64,000 bases of DNA from Lysobacter ciconiae. Its GTDB lineage: Bacteria > Pseudomonadota > Gammaproteobacteria > Xanthomonadales > Xanthomonadaceae. The translations under genes were made by a program, and so were the position numbers. Shown here in pieces: positions 38,407-48,470 of this stretch (its first letter is position 1; every line of letters begins with the position of its first letter). The notes under the pieces are model-generated. The model did no database searches and was not told the DNA's origin. It was given only the letters and a program-made list of their open reading frames with translations. The stretch covers positions 975,001 through 1,039,000 of the forward strand of contig NZ_CP063656.1 in assembly GCF_015209725.1 (NCBI RefSeq), in the 5' to 3' direction.

Positions 38407-38927
38407 ACCGCATGCAAAGCATCCATACGGCAGCGCGTCAGGGTGGCGCCTCGTTGTTTGTTGTACTGATGCTTCTCCTGATAATGACCCTGCTTGGCCT
38501 CGCCGCCTTGCGCGGTACGCTTCTGGAGGAGCGTATGAGCGCGAATCTTTACGATCGCAGTGTCAGTTTCCAGGCAGCGGAGGCTGCATTGCGCTTCGCT
38601 GAAACGCTCGCCGCAGCGCAGCCCGCGGGGGATGCGGTTTGCAGTAATGGTATCTGCTCCACACCTGTCGCGTCTGACCCGGACCGTTGGTTGAGCCCAG
38701 GCTTCGCAGGCTGGCGTGATGTGACGGCGGATCTCGAGTTGGGCACCATTGCTCCGCAAACAGACGTAATCGTCGAAAACATGGGGCTGGCACCCACCTG
38801 GCCTGGTTGCGATCGAAAGATCCCGATCGATGCCCTGTGCATGGCTCCGCGCTATCGCATCACCGCCCGTAGCTCGGAAGCCGGCCGCGCCGCCGTGTTC
38901 CTGCAAACCAATTTCATCGTGCGCTAA
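38403..38927 (+). CDS. pilX: Minor pilin PilX
   Basis: 174 residues. The PilX_N motif is QGGASLFVVLMLLLIMTLLG, lacking the usual Glu5 as in other PilX proteins. The signature LRGTLLEERMSANLYDRSVSFQAAEAALR follows, with the PilX C-terminal domain after it. It links the minor pilins to PilY1. It overlaps pilW by 4 nt. The pilY1 start lies 12 nt after its stop. Confidence 0.9.
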   Translation: MNRMQSIHTAARQGGASLFVVLMLLLIMTLLGLAALRGTLLEERMSANLYDRSVSFQAAEAALRFAETLAAAQPAGDAVCSNGICSTPVASDPDRWLSPGFAGWRDVTADLELGTIAPQTDVIVENMGLAPTWPGCDRKIPIDALCMAPRYRITARSSEAGRAAVFLQTNFIVR

Positions 38928-38939
38928 ATGGAGTCCGTC

Positions 38940-41900
38940 ATGTCTGGAAAGCGCCAATTTACGAATAGCCACGCCACTGGCTTCTTGGAGAAGCTTGGAG
39001 CCTGTGCGATCGCTTTCGCCGTCACATTCATGGCGCTTCCTGCAAGCGCGGGGATCAGCTTGCCCAGCGATCCGCTGACGACCGGAACCCGTGTTCCCGC
39101 GAACGTTCTGTTTATTCTGGATGATTCGGGATCGATGGCGTTCGAGACCATGGCTAATCCGGTAGTTAGCACGATATGTCTCAGAGCCGCCAAAGGCGCT
39201 TGCGTTAAAAATACGACGATTACCAACGAATCTTACGTGGGCAACACCGTATACTACGATCCGGCGATTACGTACCAGCCATGGTTGAACGCTGCTGGGG
39301 AAATGTTATCTGGCGGAACGAGCTACAACAGCGCCTACGCGGATTTCGACAACGCCACAAACCCGATCGATCTTGCTGACACTGGCTCTTGTCAGACAGT
39401 AAAGCGGAATGGAGCAAATCGCACCGAGTGCGGTGGGGTGCAGACTTTCTATGTTCCCCAGGACCCGCTCCAAACTTCCGCAAGCTATCTGGGAGACGCG
39501 GCCAATTACTATCGCTACCAGATTCAGCGAAATGGAGACGTCATTCGCAGTGAGCCCGGTTCCGGCACCGTGGGAGTGGTTACTGCCCTGGATCAGCCTG
39601 TCGATCTTAAGAAGAAAGACGAGTGGAGCGAAAGCTACAGTTTCGATGTCCCTGAGGGTGCAGAGGATCTATCGGTTTCGATATCTCCAAAGGACGATGA
39701 TGTTGAAATCTACGTTCGGCATGGGGGGCGCCGGATAAGACCCACCATGATTGTAAGGACGACGGTGATGATGTCTGTTTTCAACCTAAGCCGAACGCAG
39801 GAACATGGTACGTGCGGCTCAAGACAGACGATGACGACAAGTACAAGGGAAGGATTCTAGTAACCTATAAGTACGGCAACAACTGCGACGGGTCGACGGG
39901 CTGGAGAAATTGTGTACCGGCCACGCCTACGGGTAGGAGTCCTGCGAGTGAGCGTGTCAACTTCGCAACGTGGTATTCCTACCACCGTACGCGTATGAAG
40001 GCGGCCAAGGCCGGCGCCAGTGCAGCGTTCAGCGGTCTAGGAACTAACGTTCGCGTCGGGTTCCGAACGATCTGGAAGCGCCAGCCTGGTGGCACCCGTC
40101 CAGCCAACGAGCCGAAGCACGCCGTCCCGATCCCTGTAGCTCACAACAATGGCTTGTTTGTCGATCCAAACGGGCCGGCGGGCAATAATAACAACCGAAC
40201 GCAATGGTTCAACCGACTGCACAATGCTGTGGGGCAGAGTGGAACGCCGCTGCATGGGGCATTGCGGGACGCTGGAGAGTATTTTTCGTCCAACGCGGCA
40301 AATGGCCCATATGGTCCCGAGTCGGGATCTGATCAGCTTGCGTGCCGTCAAAACTTCTCGATCCTTACTACTGACGGCTATTGGAACGACTTTAGCAACT
40401 ACGGTAGTGGAGTGAAGGTCGGCAATGCGGACGGCACTGCTGGCCAGAAGATCAGCGGGCCAAAGAACGATGACTATACGTACGCTCCTGCGGCTCCGTT
40501 CAAGGATGAACTTTCAGATACTCTCGCGGATATCGCGATGTACTACTGGAAAACCGATCTGTCCAGTCTGACAAACATCGTGCCGACGAGCGTAGGTAAC
40601 CCGGCGTTCTGGCAGCACATGGTCACCTTTGGTATATCCATCGGTCTGCGTGGCACCCTCGATCCCGACAACGATCTCCCGGCATTGAAGGATGGCACGC
40701 TCCAGTGGCCTAATCCCTTGCCAACGGAGAACGCGACGCGAATCGATGATCTTTGGCACGCGTCTGTGAACGGCCATGGTACGTTCCTGTCTGCAAGCAA
40801 TCCAAACGAGTTTGCCGCCGGGCTCAAGGCCGCGCTTGCAACGATCACCGAACGGGTGGGTTCCTTCTCCAACGTCACCGCAAACTCCACTACGCTTGAT
40901 GCGGATACTGCGGTATTCCAGGCCAGCTACGTCTCTGGGGTGTGGACGGGCGAACTGCTTTCCTATCCAATCAACCAAACAGGCGTTTCTGTTACCCCCT
41001 CGTGGCGTGCTTCTGCCGGGATTCCCTCGTCCGGGCGAAAGATATTCACATTCGACGGTTCCAGCGGTGTCAATTTCCCCACGACGAACCAGACGCAATT
41101 GCTAGTGCGCACCGGAGCAAGTAACTATCCGGTAACCGGCAGCGACAATGCCGACTATATCGCGGGCGTGCGCACTCTGGAGATCGAAAAGGGTGGTTCG
41201 CTGAGAAGCCGCAATCACGTGCTCGGTGACATTGTCAGTTCTTCTCCGGCGTACTCCAAGGAGACCAGCACGGTGTTTGTTGGAGCCAACGACGGAATGC
41301 TCCACGCCTTCTCCGCCGCTACCGGTGCCGAGCTTTTCGCATACATCCCGGCTTCAATCAACTGGTCCGATCTGAGCACGCTGAGTCGGCCTGATTACGC
41401 TCATCGTTACTTCGTCGACGGGCCCGTGGTGGTGTCGGATCGAACCCAGACTCCCGGCAAAAACCTGCTCGTTGGAAGTCTGGGTAAAGGCGGTAAGGGC
41501 CTGTTTGCCCTGGATGTGACCAATTCGCAGTCTTTCACAGCAAGCAACGTCTTGTGGGAGAAAGCGGAAACTCCATTGGGAAATATGGGGTTGGTGCAAG
41601 GCAAGCCCATCATCGCCAAGCTCAACAATGGCGTCACCGGCCTGATCGTCAGCAATGGCGTGAACAGCTCACACGATCGGGCGGTACTGCTTGTCTACAA
41701 CCTCACGACAGGCGAATTGCTCAAGGAAATTGACACCGCGGCTGGCTCGGCTTCTGCACCCAACGGCTTGTCGCCACCTGTAGGTTGGGATACTGACGGA
41801 AACGGGACGCTCGATGCCGTGTATGCGGGGGACCACCTGGGCAACGTCTGGAAGTTTGATCTGGGTGGGACAACCACATCGAGTTGGAAGGTGGCCAATT

Positions 41901-42628
41901 CAGGGGCTGCGCTGTTCAAAGCATCCAACGGCACCGGTGCGTCGCAAACCGCACAGCCGATTACCGGAGCGTTGACCGTGGCGATGCACCCTACGACCTA
42001 TCAGACGTGGCTGTTCTTCGGAACAGGACGATTGATGACGGTAGGCGACGTGGAAAATCGGGATGTCCAGAGCATGTATGGACTTGTCGATACAGGCGCA
42101 ACCGTTCTGAAGACAGCGCTGACCAAGCGAGATATCAAGCAGGTGGGGACTAGGGATGGCCGTCCGGTGCGGGGATTCGAAGCACAGACTCCGTTGCCTT
42201 TGGATAGCAAGGGCTGGTTCGTCGATCTGGTGACGCCTCCAAACACAGCGGAGGGGGAACGGATCGTGACGGATGCCCAGGTGGTTGGCAACGTGCTCGT
42301 GACCTCAAGCGTCATTCCGACTGCAAACGCGTGTGAGTCGGATGGCCGGGGTTACATCAACGCGCTTGACGCATTCACAGGTACCAGTACGGGGCCGTCG
42401 TTCTTCGATCTCAACAACGATGGGAGCTTTGATGATGAAACGATTGGTACCGGTGATAACCAAGTGCCGATCGGCTCTGTGGATCTGGGAGTAGGGATGC
42501 CAACGCTTGGATCGCTGCTTCGGGGCCGTATGGTCGTGGGAGGTTCAACTGGCGGTACGGCGAGCGTGCCCACGCGTGAAACGCGTAATGTGGGGCGCGT
42601 CTCATGGCGCGAAGTGGTCGGAGAATGA
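38940..42628 (+). pseudogene. pilY1: pilY1 adhesin/tip protein gene, split by a -1 frameshift
   Basis: The ATG at 38940 follows GGAG with a 6-nt spacer. The first frame encodes a signal peptide, a VWA-like start (NVLFILDDSGSMAFE, MIDAS-type) and the beginning of a PPC-like domain, then runs out at 39860. The second frame (open to 42628) continues that PPC domain and carries the PilY1 beta-propeller (VFVGANDGMLHAFSAATGAEL) and a calcium-loop-like DTDGNGTLD. The frames join at G6 (39723-39728); one more G would restore a continuous protein of about 1229 residues. It could be a true null, a phase variant, a programmed slip or a sequencing error. Confidence 0.85.
39723..39728 (+). other. G6 homopolymer at the pilY1 frameshift point
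   Basis: The six Gs sit between CAT and CGC, exactly where the upstream and downstream pilY1 frames exchange. Translating the second frame from here gives GAPDKTHHDCKDDGDD and then a normal PPC segment, so the shift lies at or within a few codons of this tract. Confidence 0.75.
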
Positions 42629-43062
42629 TGATGCAGCGCAGCCCAGACAATCCCCGCCGATCGACGGCGGGGGCGGGAGGATTCACGCTCATCGAGGTCA
42701 TGATCGTCGTCGTGATCGTGGCGATCCTGGCGACGATCGCCTACCCCAGCTACCAGGATCAGGTGATGCGCTCACGTCGTTCGGCGGGTGCCGTCTGCCT
42801 GCAGGAGAGAGCACAGTTCATGGAGCGGCACTACACGACGAACCTCAGCTACGCCGCCGCTCCGGCACCGGCGCAATGCGACGGCTCGGTAGCGCGCTTC
42901 TATCAGGTCCAGGCGAGCGGCGTCACGGCTCGCGCGTACACGCTGGAAGCAGTGCCGCAGGGCGCGCAGGCGACACGCGACACTAAATGCGGGACTCTCT
43001 CCATCAACCAGCGGGGTGAGCGCTCAGCTAGCGGAACCGCCGGTGCGGGCGAGTGCTGGTAG
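42625..43062 (+). CDS. pilE: Type IV minor pilin PilE
   Basis: A 145-residue pilin-like protein. The leader ends in GAGG/FTLIEVMIVVVIVAILATIAYP with Glu5, and the C-terminal region has a disulfide pair (DTKCGTLS and the C-terminal GECW). It closes the operon as in Xanthomonas and Pseudomonas. The start is one of three consecutive ATGs (42625, 42628, 42631); the first overlaps the pilY1 stop. A strong terminator follows after 25 bp. Confidence 0.9.
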   Translation: MMMQRSPDNPRRSTAGAGGFTLIEVMIVVVIVAILATIAYPSYQDQVMRSRRSAGAVCLQERAQFMERHYTTNLSYAAAPAPAQCDGSVARFYQVQASGVTARAYTLEAVPQGAQATRDTKCGTLSINQRGERSASGTAGAGECW

Positions 43063-43087
43063 AGCCACTTGGCGGGAGAAAAAGAAA

Positions 43088-43115
43088 GGCCGTGCATTGC
43101 ACGGCCTTTTTTTTT
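43088..43115 (+). terminator. Intrinsic terminator of the minor-pilin operon
   Basis: A perfect 8-bp stem (GGCCGTGC/GCACGGCC) with an ATT loop is followed by T9. The upstream A-rich side may give weak termination for tRNA-Asn on the other strand. Confidence 0.93.
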
Positions 43116-43120
43116 GATCT

Positions 43121-43197
43121 TGGCGCCCGAAGCTGGACTCGAACCAGCGACCCCCTGATTAACAGTCAAGTGCTCTAACCAGCTGAGCTATTCGGGC
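43121..43197 (-). tRNA. tRNA-Asn (GTT)
   Basis: On the minus strand the acceptor arms GCCCGAA/TTCGGGC, D-arm GCTC...GAGC, anticodon loop CTGTTAA (anticodon GTT), T-arm GCTGG/CCAGC with TTCGAGT, discriminator G and an encoded CCA form a complete cloverleaf. Confidence 0.97.
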
Positions 43198-43248
43198 GGG
43201 GACGGGCATTGTAAGCGCTGGGGGCGTGGGGTCAAGTGCTTACACCCC

Positions 43249-43788
43249 CTACAGGGCGAACGGGCAGGCCTCGTTCTGCTTTCGCTCGGTGCGCGCACGT
43301 CCGGCGTTGTTTACGACCACGCTGCCCAGATAGGCGCTGTCTCTGTCGGAGCACAGGCGTAGGCTGATGTTGCTGCCCGCTGACATACCGCTCGGCTGGA
43401 AGCGCAGCAGTGTCCTGCCTGCCGTGCTGCGCAACACGACTCCACCTTTCAAGCTTCCGAAGCGCTGCATGACGGCGCCGTCCGCGGCTGGCTGGCTTGC
43501 GCGGTCAGCGTCCTCGAACACGATCCACCCCTTCTCCCAAGCGCTGTGGCGATCACAGCGGAGCCCATCGGCGCTGGGACAAAGGCTGACCGGCACGCCA
43601 CGCGTCACCGCCGTCGCGCGTGCGGTTGCCAGCGCACTGGTGATCATATGAAACGTCGTGTCTGCACGCATCCGCCGCTGCAGGCTCTGAAACGAAGGTA
43701 CCCCAATCCCCAGCAACACCCCCATCACCGCGATTGCCACCAGCAACTCCAGCAACGTCAAACCCCGGGCATCCTGCCTCATCGTCAT
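43249..43788 (-). CDS. fimT: FimT/GspH-family pseudopilin
   Basis: 179 residues. The prepilin site is ARG/LTLLELLVAIAVMGVLLGIGVP (Leu instead of Phe at +1, Glu at +5). The GspH domain follows with SLCPSADGLRCD and a C-terminal VVVNNAGRARTERK, the usual FimT end. This is a second, separately transcribed FimT-like gene beside the fimU-pilVWXY1E operon. FimT proteins of this group bind DNA during natural transformation in some relatives (inference here). It sits between uvrB (divergent) and tRNA-Asn. Confidence 0.85.
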   Translation of the reverse strand: MTMRQDARGLTLLELLVAIAVMGVLLGIGVPSFQSLQRRMRADTTFHMITSALATARATAVTRGVPVSLCPSADGLRCDRHSAWEKGWIVFEDADRASQPAADGAVMQRFGSLKGGVVLRSTAGRTLLRFQPSGMSAGSNISLRLCSDRDSAYLGSVVVNNAGRARTERKQNEACPFAL

Positions 43789-43942
43789 CCGTCCTTTTGA
43801 TCCGATTTCAGCAAAGGATCGCGCTGCGCTCGCTGAACAGTCATCCGGTCACCCGCCGTCCGGCGGTAGGGATTTGCCGTGTCCGCCCCCATCACCGGAG
43901 GGTCCTACACTGACCCGTTGAGCATTCCGACGCTTGGATACG

Positions 43943-46030
43943 ATGAACGACGCAGCGCACACCCCATCCGCCCCAACGGATGCCCCTCCCGAGCGCTTCC
44001 CTGGCGCGCGGCAGCGCGAGGGGACCTTTGAGCTGGTATCGCCCTATTCGCCGGCTGGCGACCAGCCACAGGCGATTGAGAAGCTTGTGGAAGGGTTCGA
44101 GGCCGGGCTGGCGCACCAGACGCTGCTGGGCGTCACCGGCTCGGGCAAGACCTACACCATCGCCAACGTCATCCAGCAGGTGCAGAAGCCGACGCTGGTG
44201 ATGGCGCCCAACAAGACGCTCGCCGCGCAGCTGTACGGGGAGTTCAAGTCGTTCTTCCCCAATAACGCGGTCGAGTACTTCGTCAGCTACTACGACTACT
44301 ACCAGCCCGAGGCCTATGTGGCGTCGTCGGACACCTTTATCGAGAAGGACAGTTCGGTCAACGAGCACATCGAGCAGATGCGGCTCTCGGCGACCAAGGC
44401 GCTGCTGGAGCGGCGCGACGCGATCATCGTGTGCACCGTCTCGGCGATCTACGGCCTGGGCGATCCGAACGAGTACTTCCGCATGGTGCTGCACATGGTG
44501 CGCGGCGAGCGCATCGACCAGCGCGAGCTGATCCGCCGGCTCACCGAGATGCAGTACTCGCGCAACGACACCGAGCTGCGCCGCGGCACGTATCGCGTGC
44601 GTGGCGAGGTGATCGACGTGCATCCGGCCGAGTCGGAGATGGAAGCGGTGCGGATCGAGCTGTTCGATGGTGAGATCGAGAACGTCTCGACCTTTGATCC
44701 GCTCACCGGCGAGAGCCTGCGCAAACTGCAGCGTTACACGATCTACCCCAAGTCCCACTACGTCACCACGCGGCGCACGGTGCTGGACGCCGTGGATGCC
44801 ATCAAGGACGAACTGCGCGTACGCCTGGAGCAGTTGTACGCCCAGAACAAGCTGCTGGAGGCGCAGCGGCTCGCGCAGCGCACCCAGTTCGATCTGGAGA
44901 TGCTTGCCGAGGTCGGCTACTGCAACGGCGTGGAGAACTACAGCCGGCACCTGACCGGCCACATGCCCGGCGAGCCGCCGCCGTGCCTGTTCGACTACCT
45001 GCCGCCCGACGCGCTGCTGGTGGTGGACGAGTCGCACGTGACCATTCCGCAGATCGGCGCGATGTACAAGGGCGACCGGTCGCGCAAGGAGACCCTGGTG
45101 GAGTTCGGTTTCCGCCTGCCGTCCGCGCTGGATAACCGCCCGCTGCGTTTCGAGGAGTGGGAAGGGCGGTCGCCGCGATCGATCTACGTGTCCGCCACGC
45201 CGCGTGCCTACGAGCTGGAGAAATCCGAAGGCCAGGTCGTCGAACTGGTCGTGCGTCCGACCGGACTCATCGACCCTGAAGTGGAGGTGCGCCCCGTCGC
45301 CACCCAGGTCGATGACGTGCTCGGCGAGATCAACCTGCGCGTCGCGATGGGTGATCGCGTGCTGATCACGACGCTGACCAAGCGCATGGCCGAGAACCTC
45401 ACCGAGTACCTCGCCGAGCACGATGTGCGCGTGCGGTACCTGCACTCGGACATCGACACGGTCGAGCGGGTGGAGATCATCCGCGACCTGCGCCTGGGCA
45501 AATTCGATGTGGTGGTGGGCATCAACCTGCTGCGCGAGGGCCTGGACATGCCCGAGGTGTCGCTGGTGGCGATCCTGGATGCCGACAAGGAGGGCTTCCT
45601 GCGCTCGACGGGCTCATTGATCCAGACCATCGGCCGGGCGGCCCGCAACGTGCGCGGCAAGGCGATCCTCTACGCCGACAAGGTAACCGACTCGATGAAG
45701 CGGGCGATCGAGGAGACCGACCGGCGCCGCGGCAAGCAGGTCGAGTACAACACCGAGCACGGCATCACGCCGACGTCGGTGAACCGTGCAGTGATGGACG
45801 TCATGGAAGGCGCGCGTGTGGATCCGGCCGCGCTGAAGGAGCGTAACCGCGCGCGTCAGGTCGCCGAGGAGCTGGCGGAGTACGCGGCGCTCAATCCTGC
45901 GCAACTGTCGGCGCGGATCAAAAAGCTCGAACAGAAGATGTACCAGCACGCGCGGGATCTGGAATTCGAGGAGGCCGGCGCCGTGCGCGACCAGCTGCAC
46001 CTGCTGAAACAGCAGGGCTTCGGCGTCTGA
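43943..46030 (+). CDS. uvrB: Excinuclease ABC subunit B
   Basis: A 695-residue UvrB, the damage-verification subunit of nucleotide excision repair. Walker A is [15 protein letters not shown]. The beta-hairpin region is [15 protein letters not shown]. Helicase motifs are [13 protein letters not shown] and [19 protein letters not shown], then [29 protein letters not shown]. The C-terminal UVR motif is [15 protein letters not shown]. The ATG at 43943 is used; the frame extends 9 nt to a TTG. Confidence 0.97.
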   Translation: MNDAAHTPSAPTDAPPERFPGARQREGTFELVSPYSPAGDQPQAIEKLVEGFEAGLAHQTLLGVTGSGKTYTIANVIQQVQKPTLVMAPNKTLAAQLYGEFKSFFPNNAVEYFVSYYDYYQPEAYVASSDTFIEKDSSVNEHIEQMRLSATKALLERRDAIIVCTVSAIYGLGDPNEYFRMVLHMVRGERIDQRELIRRLTEMQYSRNDTELRRGTYRVRGEVIDVHPAESEMEAVRIELFDGEIENVSTFDPLTGESLRKLQRYTIYPKSHYVTTRRTVLDAVDAIKDELRVRLEQLYAQNKLLEAQRLAQRTQFDLEMLAEVGYCNGVENYSRHLTGHMPGEPPPCLFDYLPPDALLVVDESHVTIPQIGAMYKGDRSRKETLVEFGFRLPSALDNRPLRFEEWEGRSPRSIYVSATPRAYELEKSEGQVVELVVRPTGLIDPEVEVRPVATQVDDVLGEINLRVAMGDRVLITTLTKRMAENLTEYLAEHDVRVRYLHSDIDTVERVEIIRDLRLGKFDVVVGINLLREGLDMPEVSLVAILDADKEGFLRSTGSLIQTIGRAARNVRGKAILYADKVTDSMKRAIEETDRRRGKQVEYNTEHGITPTSVNRAVMDVMEGARVDPAALKERNRARQVAEELAEYAALNPAQLSARIKKLEQKMYQHARDLEFEEAGAVRDQLHLLKQQGFGV

Positions 46031-46108
46031 CGACGCAAAGCTGTTGCCGAAGCGCCGCTGGCGGGCTAAACTGCGCGCCCTCTCGCCGGGTTCATGAGTT
46101 TGGCGAAT

Positions 46109-46184
46109 GGGGCGGTTAGCTCAGTGGTAGAGCACTACCTTGACATGGTAGGGGTCGGGGGTTCGAAACCCTCACCGCCCACCA
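46109..46184 (+). tRNA. tRNA-Val (GAC)
   Basis: The acceptor GGGCGGT/ACCGCCC, D-arm GCTC...GAGC, anticodon stem CTACC/GGTAG with loop TTGACAT (anticodon GAC), T-arm GGGGG/CCCTC with TTCGAAA, and an encoded CCA form a complete tRNA. It lies immediately left of the type III secretion cluster. Confidence 0.97.
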
Positions 46185-46196
46185 CATCCAATAAAA

Positions 46197-46230
46197 ACGG
46201 CAGGCCTTCGCAGGTCTGCCGTTTTTTTTT
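46197..46230. terminator. Bidirectional intrinsic terminator
   Basis: The stem ACGGCAGGCCT/AGGTCTGCCGT (one mismatch) has a TCGC loop. T9 follows on the plus strand and an A5 tract precedes it. It serves tRNA-Val and the convergent minus-strand operon ending at 46238. Confidence 0.88.
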
Positions 46231-46237
46231 GCGTGGA

Positions 46238-47011
46238 TCAGCGGCGCGCCGGGACCGCGCTGGTGAAGCCGCCCGAGTTCACGCTCACGCTTTTCAGGTC
46301 CGGACCGTCGGGGAGCATGTTGCGCTGCACGCCGTCGCGGTACTGCGCCAGCAGCTTCTTGTCGCCGCGGGCCTGGAGGGTCCGGTAACCGCCCAGCGCC
46401 GCCGCGGTATGGAGCATGAACGTCTCCGCGATTTCCTGCCGATCCGCATCGTCCATCGCGGCCAGTTCCGGGTCATCGCGCATGGCCTGGCGCAACTGGT
46501 TGCGGATGGAGGTGACCTGGGCCCGGGTCAGCGCGGTTCCCCTGACGACCTCCCACAGGGCGGCGTAGTGTGCCGCGGTGACATCGATGAGGTCGTTGGC
46601 GGCCAGGCCGTTGGCATCGAGCAGCTTCTTGAAGTCCGCGCGGTAATGGCCGGCCTCAAGATCGCGCATGACCATCGCCGCCGCTTCCTCCTCGTTGGGC
46701 TGATCGCTGGCCAGGTAGCGCGCGAAACGCTGGTCGACCAGCTTGCTCACCTTCGGGTCGGACTTGAACCGCGGATTGAAGGGCGGCTGCTTCGCTTTGG
46801 CTGGGGACACGGTGGGTGTCGGTGATTCAATCGCCTTGTTGCTGCTCTTGCTCAGCGCGCGGGTGCCACCGATCGCCGACTGGCTGAGTGCCATCTGGCC
46901 GTAGTTTACGCCCATGTCGAGGGTAGGGCTGGGTGACCACTGGGCATGCGCCGGTGCCAGAAGGGACGCGCCGGCCAATCCGATCAACAGGCATTTCAGT
47001 TGGGTTCGCAT
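46238..47011 (-). CDS. Exported hypothetical protein (DUF6683-like), end of T3SS cluster
   Basis: 257 residues. There is a clear signal peptide (LLIGLAGASLLAPAHAQ), then a low-complexity linker (PTPTVSPAKAKQPPFNP) and a mainly helical domain with VDQRFARYLASDQPNEEEAAAM and AETFMLHTAAALGGYRTLQ. It looks related to DUF6683, which I recall only loosely and cannot verify here. AGGA precedes the ATG at 47011. It is the last of five uncharacterised genes downstream of sctP and lies next to tRNA-Val. A Sec signal argues for a periplasmic accessory role rather than an injected effector. Confidence 0.65.
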   Translation of the reverse strand: MRTQLKCLLIGLAGASLLAPAHAQWSPSPTLDMGVNYGQMALSQSAIGGTRALSKSSNKAIESPTPTVSPAKAKQPPFNPRFKSDPKVSKLVDQRFARYLASDQPNEEEAAAMVMRDLEAGHYRADFKKLLDANGLAANDLIDVTAAHYAALWEVVRGTALTRAQVTSIRNQLRQAMRDDPELAAMDDADRQEIAETFMLHTAAALGGYRTLQARGDKKLLAQYRDGVQRNMLPDGPDLKSVSVNSGGFTSAVPARR

Positions 47012-47108
47012 AGGAGATCCTCCACAAAGCACATGGCGACCCCGGAAGCCCGGGATCGCCATGTGGTGACACTTTGGTGACGCTTGTTGAAACAGGGCAG
47101 CCGGGAGA

Positions 47109-47453
47109 TTACTGCTTGCGGGCTACCGTGGTCATGCCTTCACCGATCGACTTGATGGCGGTGCTGCTGGCGTTGGAGATCATGCTGAAGAGCTGGCTCT
47201 GCGCCTGGAACTCCATCATCGTCTTCTGGAACTGCTTCGCGGCCTTCTGGTCTTCGGGATTCGCTGCAGCCAGCTTGTCCATCTTGCCCGTCAGCTCGAC
47301 CAGCTTGGCCGCCTTGTCGCCCATGATGCCGCCCAGCGCCTGGGCGATCGCGACCAGCCAGCTCTTGCCTTTGCCGCCCTTGGCGTCACCGGCCTGGAGG
47401 TTCTGGACGACCATCTTGGCGATGGCGAAATTGTTGGAAGCCTGTGCAGTCAT
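47109..47453 (-). CDS. Small helical protein, putative T3SS-secreted component
   Basis: 114 residues with no signal peptide. The N-terminus has a short Gly/Lys turn (AGDAKGGKGKSW). The rest is predicted amphipathic helix: LVELTGKMDKLAAANPEDQ, then FQKTMMEFQAQSQLFSMI and a C-terminal SNASSTAIKSIGEGMTTVA. The helix-turn-helix shape and polar C-terminus recall needle/filament subunits, but there is no clear homology. A GGAG Shine-Dalgarno lies 7 nt upstream. Its function is unknown. Confidence 0.65.
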   Translation of the reverse strand: MTAQASNNFAIAKMVVQNLQAGDAKGGKGKSWLVAIAQALGGIMGDKAAKLVELTGKMDKLAAANPEDQKAAKQFQKTMMEFQAQSQLFSMISNASSTAIKSIGEGMTTVARKQ

Positions 47454-47596
47454 GTCGATTCTCCGTTGTGTTGGATTTGGCCGAGTGCGGGTTGGAACGA
47501 TTGGGCCGGGGGATGGATTGGGATCTGTTGCGTGTGATTGATACTGCGAGTGGACGGCATCGCTTACTAGCTAGGGCGTGCCCTAGTCGTTGGGGC

Positions 47597-48067
47597 TCAA
47601 CGGCGGCGTCGGAGTGCCATGGCGACGTGGGCCGGCAGACCCATCGCTTGATCCGCGGAAGCCGTGGTTTGCGCTGAACCCATCTGCTCGGTCAACCACG
47701 CCTGTGCGGCCGCTTCGCCTTGCTCCCTGCAGCGCTGCGCGAACTCGGTCGCCGTACGCAAAGCGTCGTTCTGCAGGCTGCCCAGCGCATCGTCGAACTG
47801 TCGCACCAGCTCGTTGCGGTCGGACTCGTCGAGCATCTGGTTGCCGACCAGCAGGTCGAGGGTTTCCATCCACTGCGCTCGGTCAGGTCCGACGCTTTGC
47901 GACGTGCTGGCCGAGGCTGCCTCGCTTTCCAGCGCGTCACGGAAGTGGCGGAGGATGGTTTCGCGATCCGCCGCGTCGACGTCGGGGTTCTCGGCCAGTG
48001 ACGCATCCAGTTGCGCGAGCATCTGTTCGTGGTCCGCGGTGCGGGATGGCGTGTCGTAACTGGTCAT
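47597..48067 (-). CDS. Hypothetical acidic helical protein in T3SS cluster
   Basis: 156 residues, Asp/Glu/Ala/Gln-rich, with no signal or membrane helix. Two similar segments are visible: ENPDVDAADRETILRHFRDALES and GNQMLDESDRNELVRQFDDALGS. The protein therefore contains an internal duplication of about 20 residues, EF-hand-like in spacing but lacking a proper calcium loop. AGGAAG lies 6 nt upstream of the ATG. It could be a secreted substrate or a chaperone. The neighbour at 48099 carries a related segment. Confidence 0.62.
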   Translation of the reverse strand: MTSYDTPSRTADHEQMLAQLDASLAENPDVDAADRETILRHFRDALESEAASASTSQSVGPDRAQWMETLDLLVGNQMLDESDRNELVRQFDDALGSLQNDALRTATEFAQRCREQGEAAAQAWLTEQMGSAQTTASADQAMGLPAHVAMALRRRR

Positions 48068-48098
48068 CGTCGGCTTCCTGTGGTGACGGTGGAAAAAG

Positions 48099-48470
48099 TC
48101 AGGGGGATTGACTGGCGTCGAGGCCGTCGACGACCCGTCGACTTTCCCGGCCGTGTTCCTCGCCCAGCGCGCGGGCTTTCTCGCCGAGCCAGCGGTCAGC
48201 GCTGTCCTTGCCATCGTCGGCCAGGCGCTGCTTGTACTCGGGCATGATCCGCTCCAGCGCCTGCTCCAGCGACTCGCGTTGCTCGCTTACATGGCGGATG
48301 AGGGTGGACTCGTCGTCGGCATTGATGCCGCCATCGCCCTTGAGCTCCTCGATGCGGCCGATCCATTCGCGGTTGTCACCGTCGCCCGGACTGGGCCGGT
48401 CACCGGCAACCGCGGGGGCTGACGCCACCGCGGTTGGGATGTCGAACGGCGGCAGTTGGTCAGCTGCCAT
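48099..48470 (-). CDS. Hypothetical acidic protein related to its neighbour
   Basis: 123 residues with a disordered Pro-rich N-terminus (PPFDIPTAVASAPAV). A helical region follows: GDGGINADDESTLIRHVSEQRESLEQALERI. This resembles the repeated segment of the 156-residue neighbour (D-x-x-D-x-x-x-L-x-R-x). There is no signal peptide. Its start overlaps the preceding 74-residue gene by 11 nt, suggesting coupled translation. Its function is unknown. Confidence 0.6.
   Translation of the reverse strand: MAADQLPPFDIPTAVASAPAVAGDRPSPGDGDNREWIGRIEELKGDGGINADDESTLIRHVSEQRESLEQALERIMPEYKQRLADDGKDSADRWLGEKARALGEEHGRESRRVVDGLDASQSP

Noticed and set aside
46146..46184. Attachment-site duplicate of the tRNA-Val 3' end inside the window
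   Set aside because: No second copy of the T-arm/acceptor sequence was found by eye between 46.2 and 64 kb.
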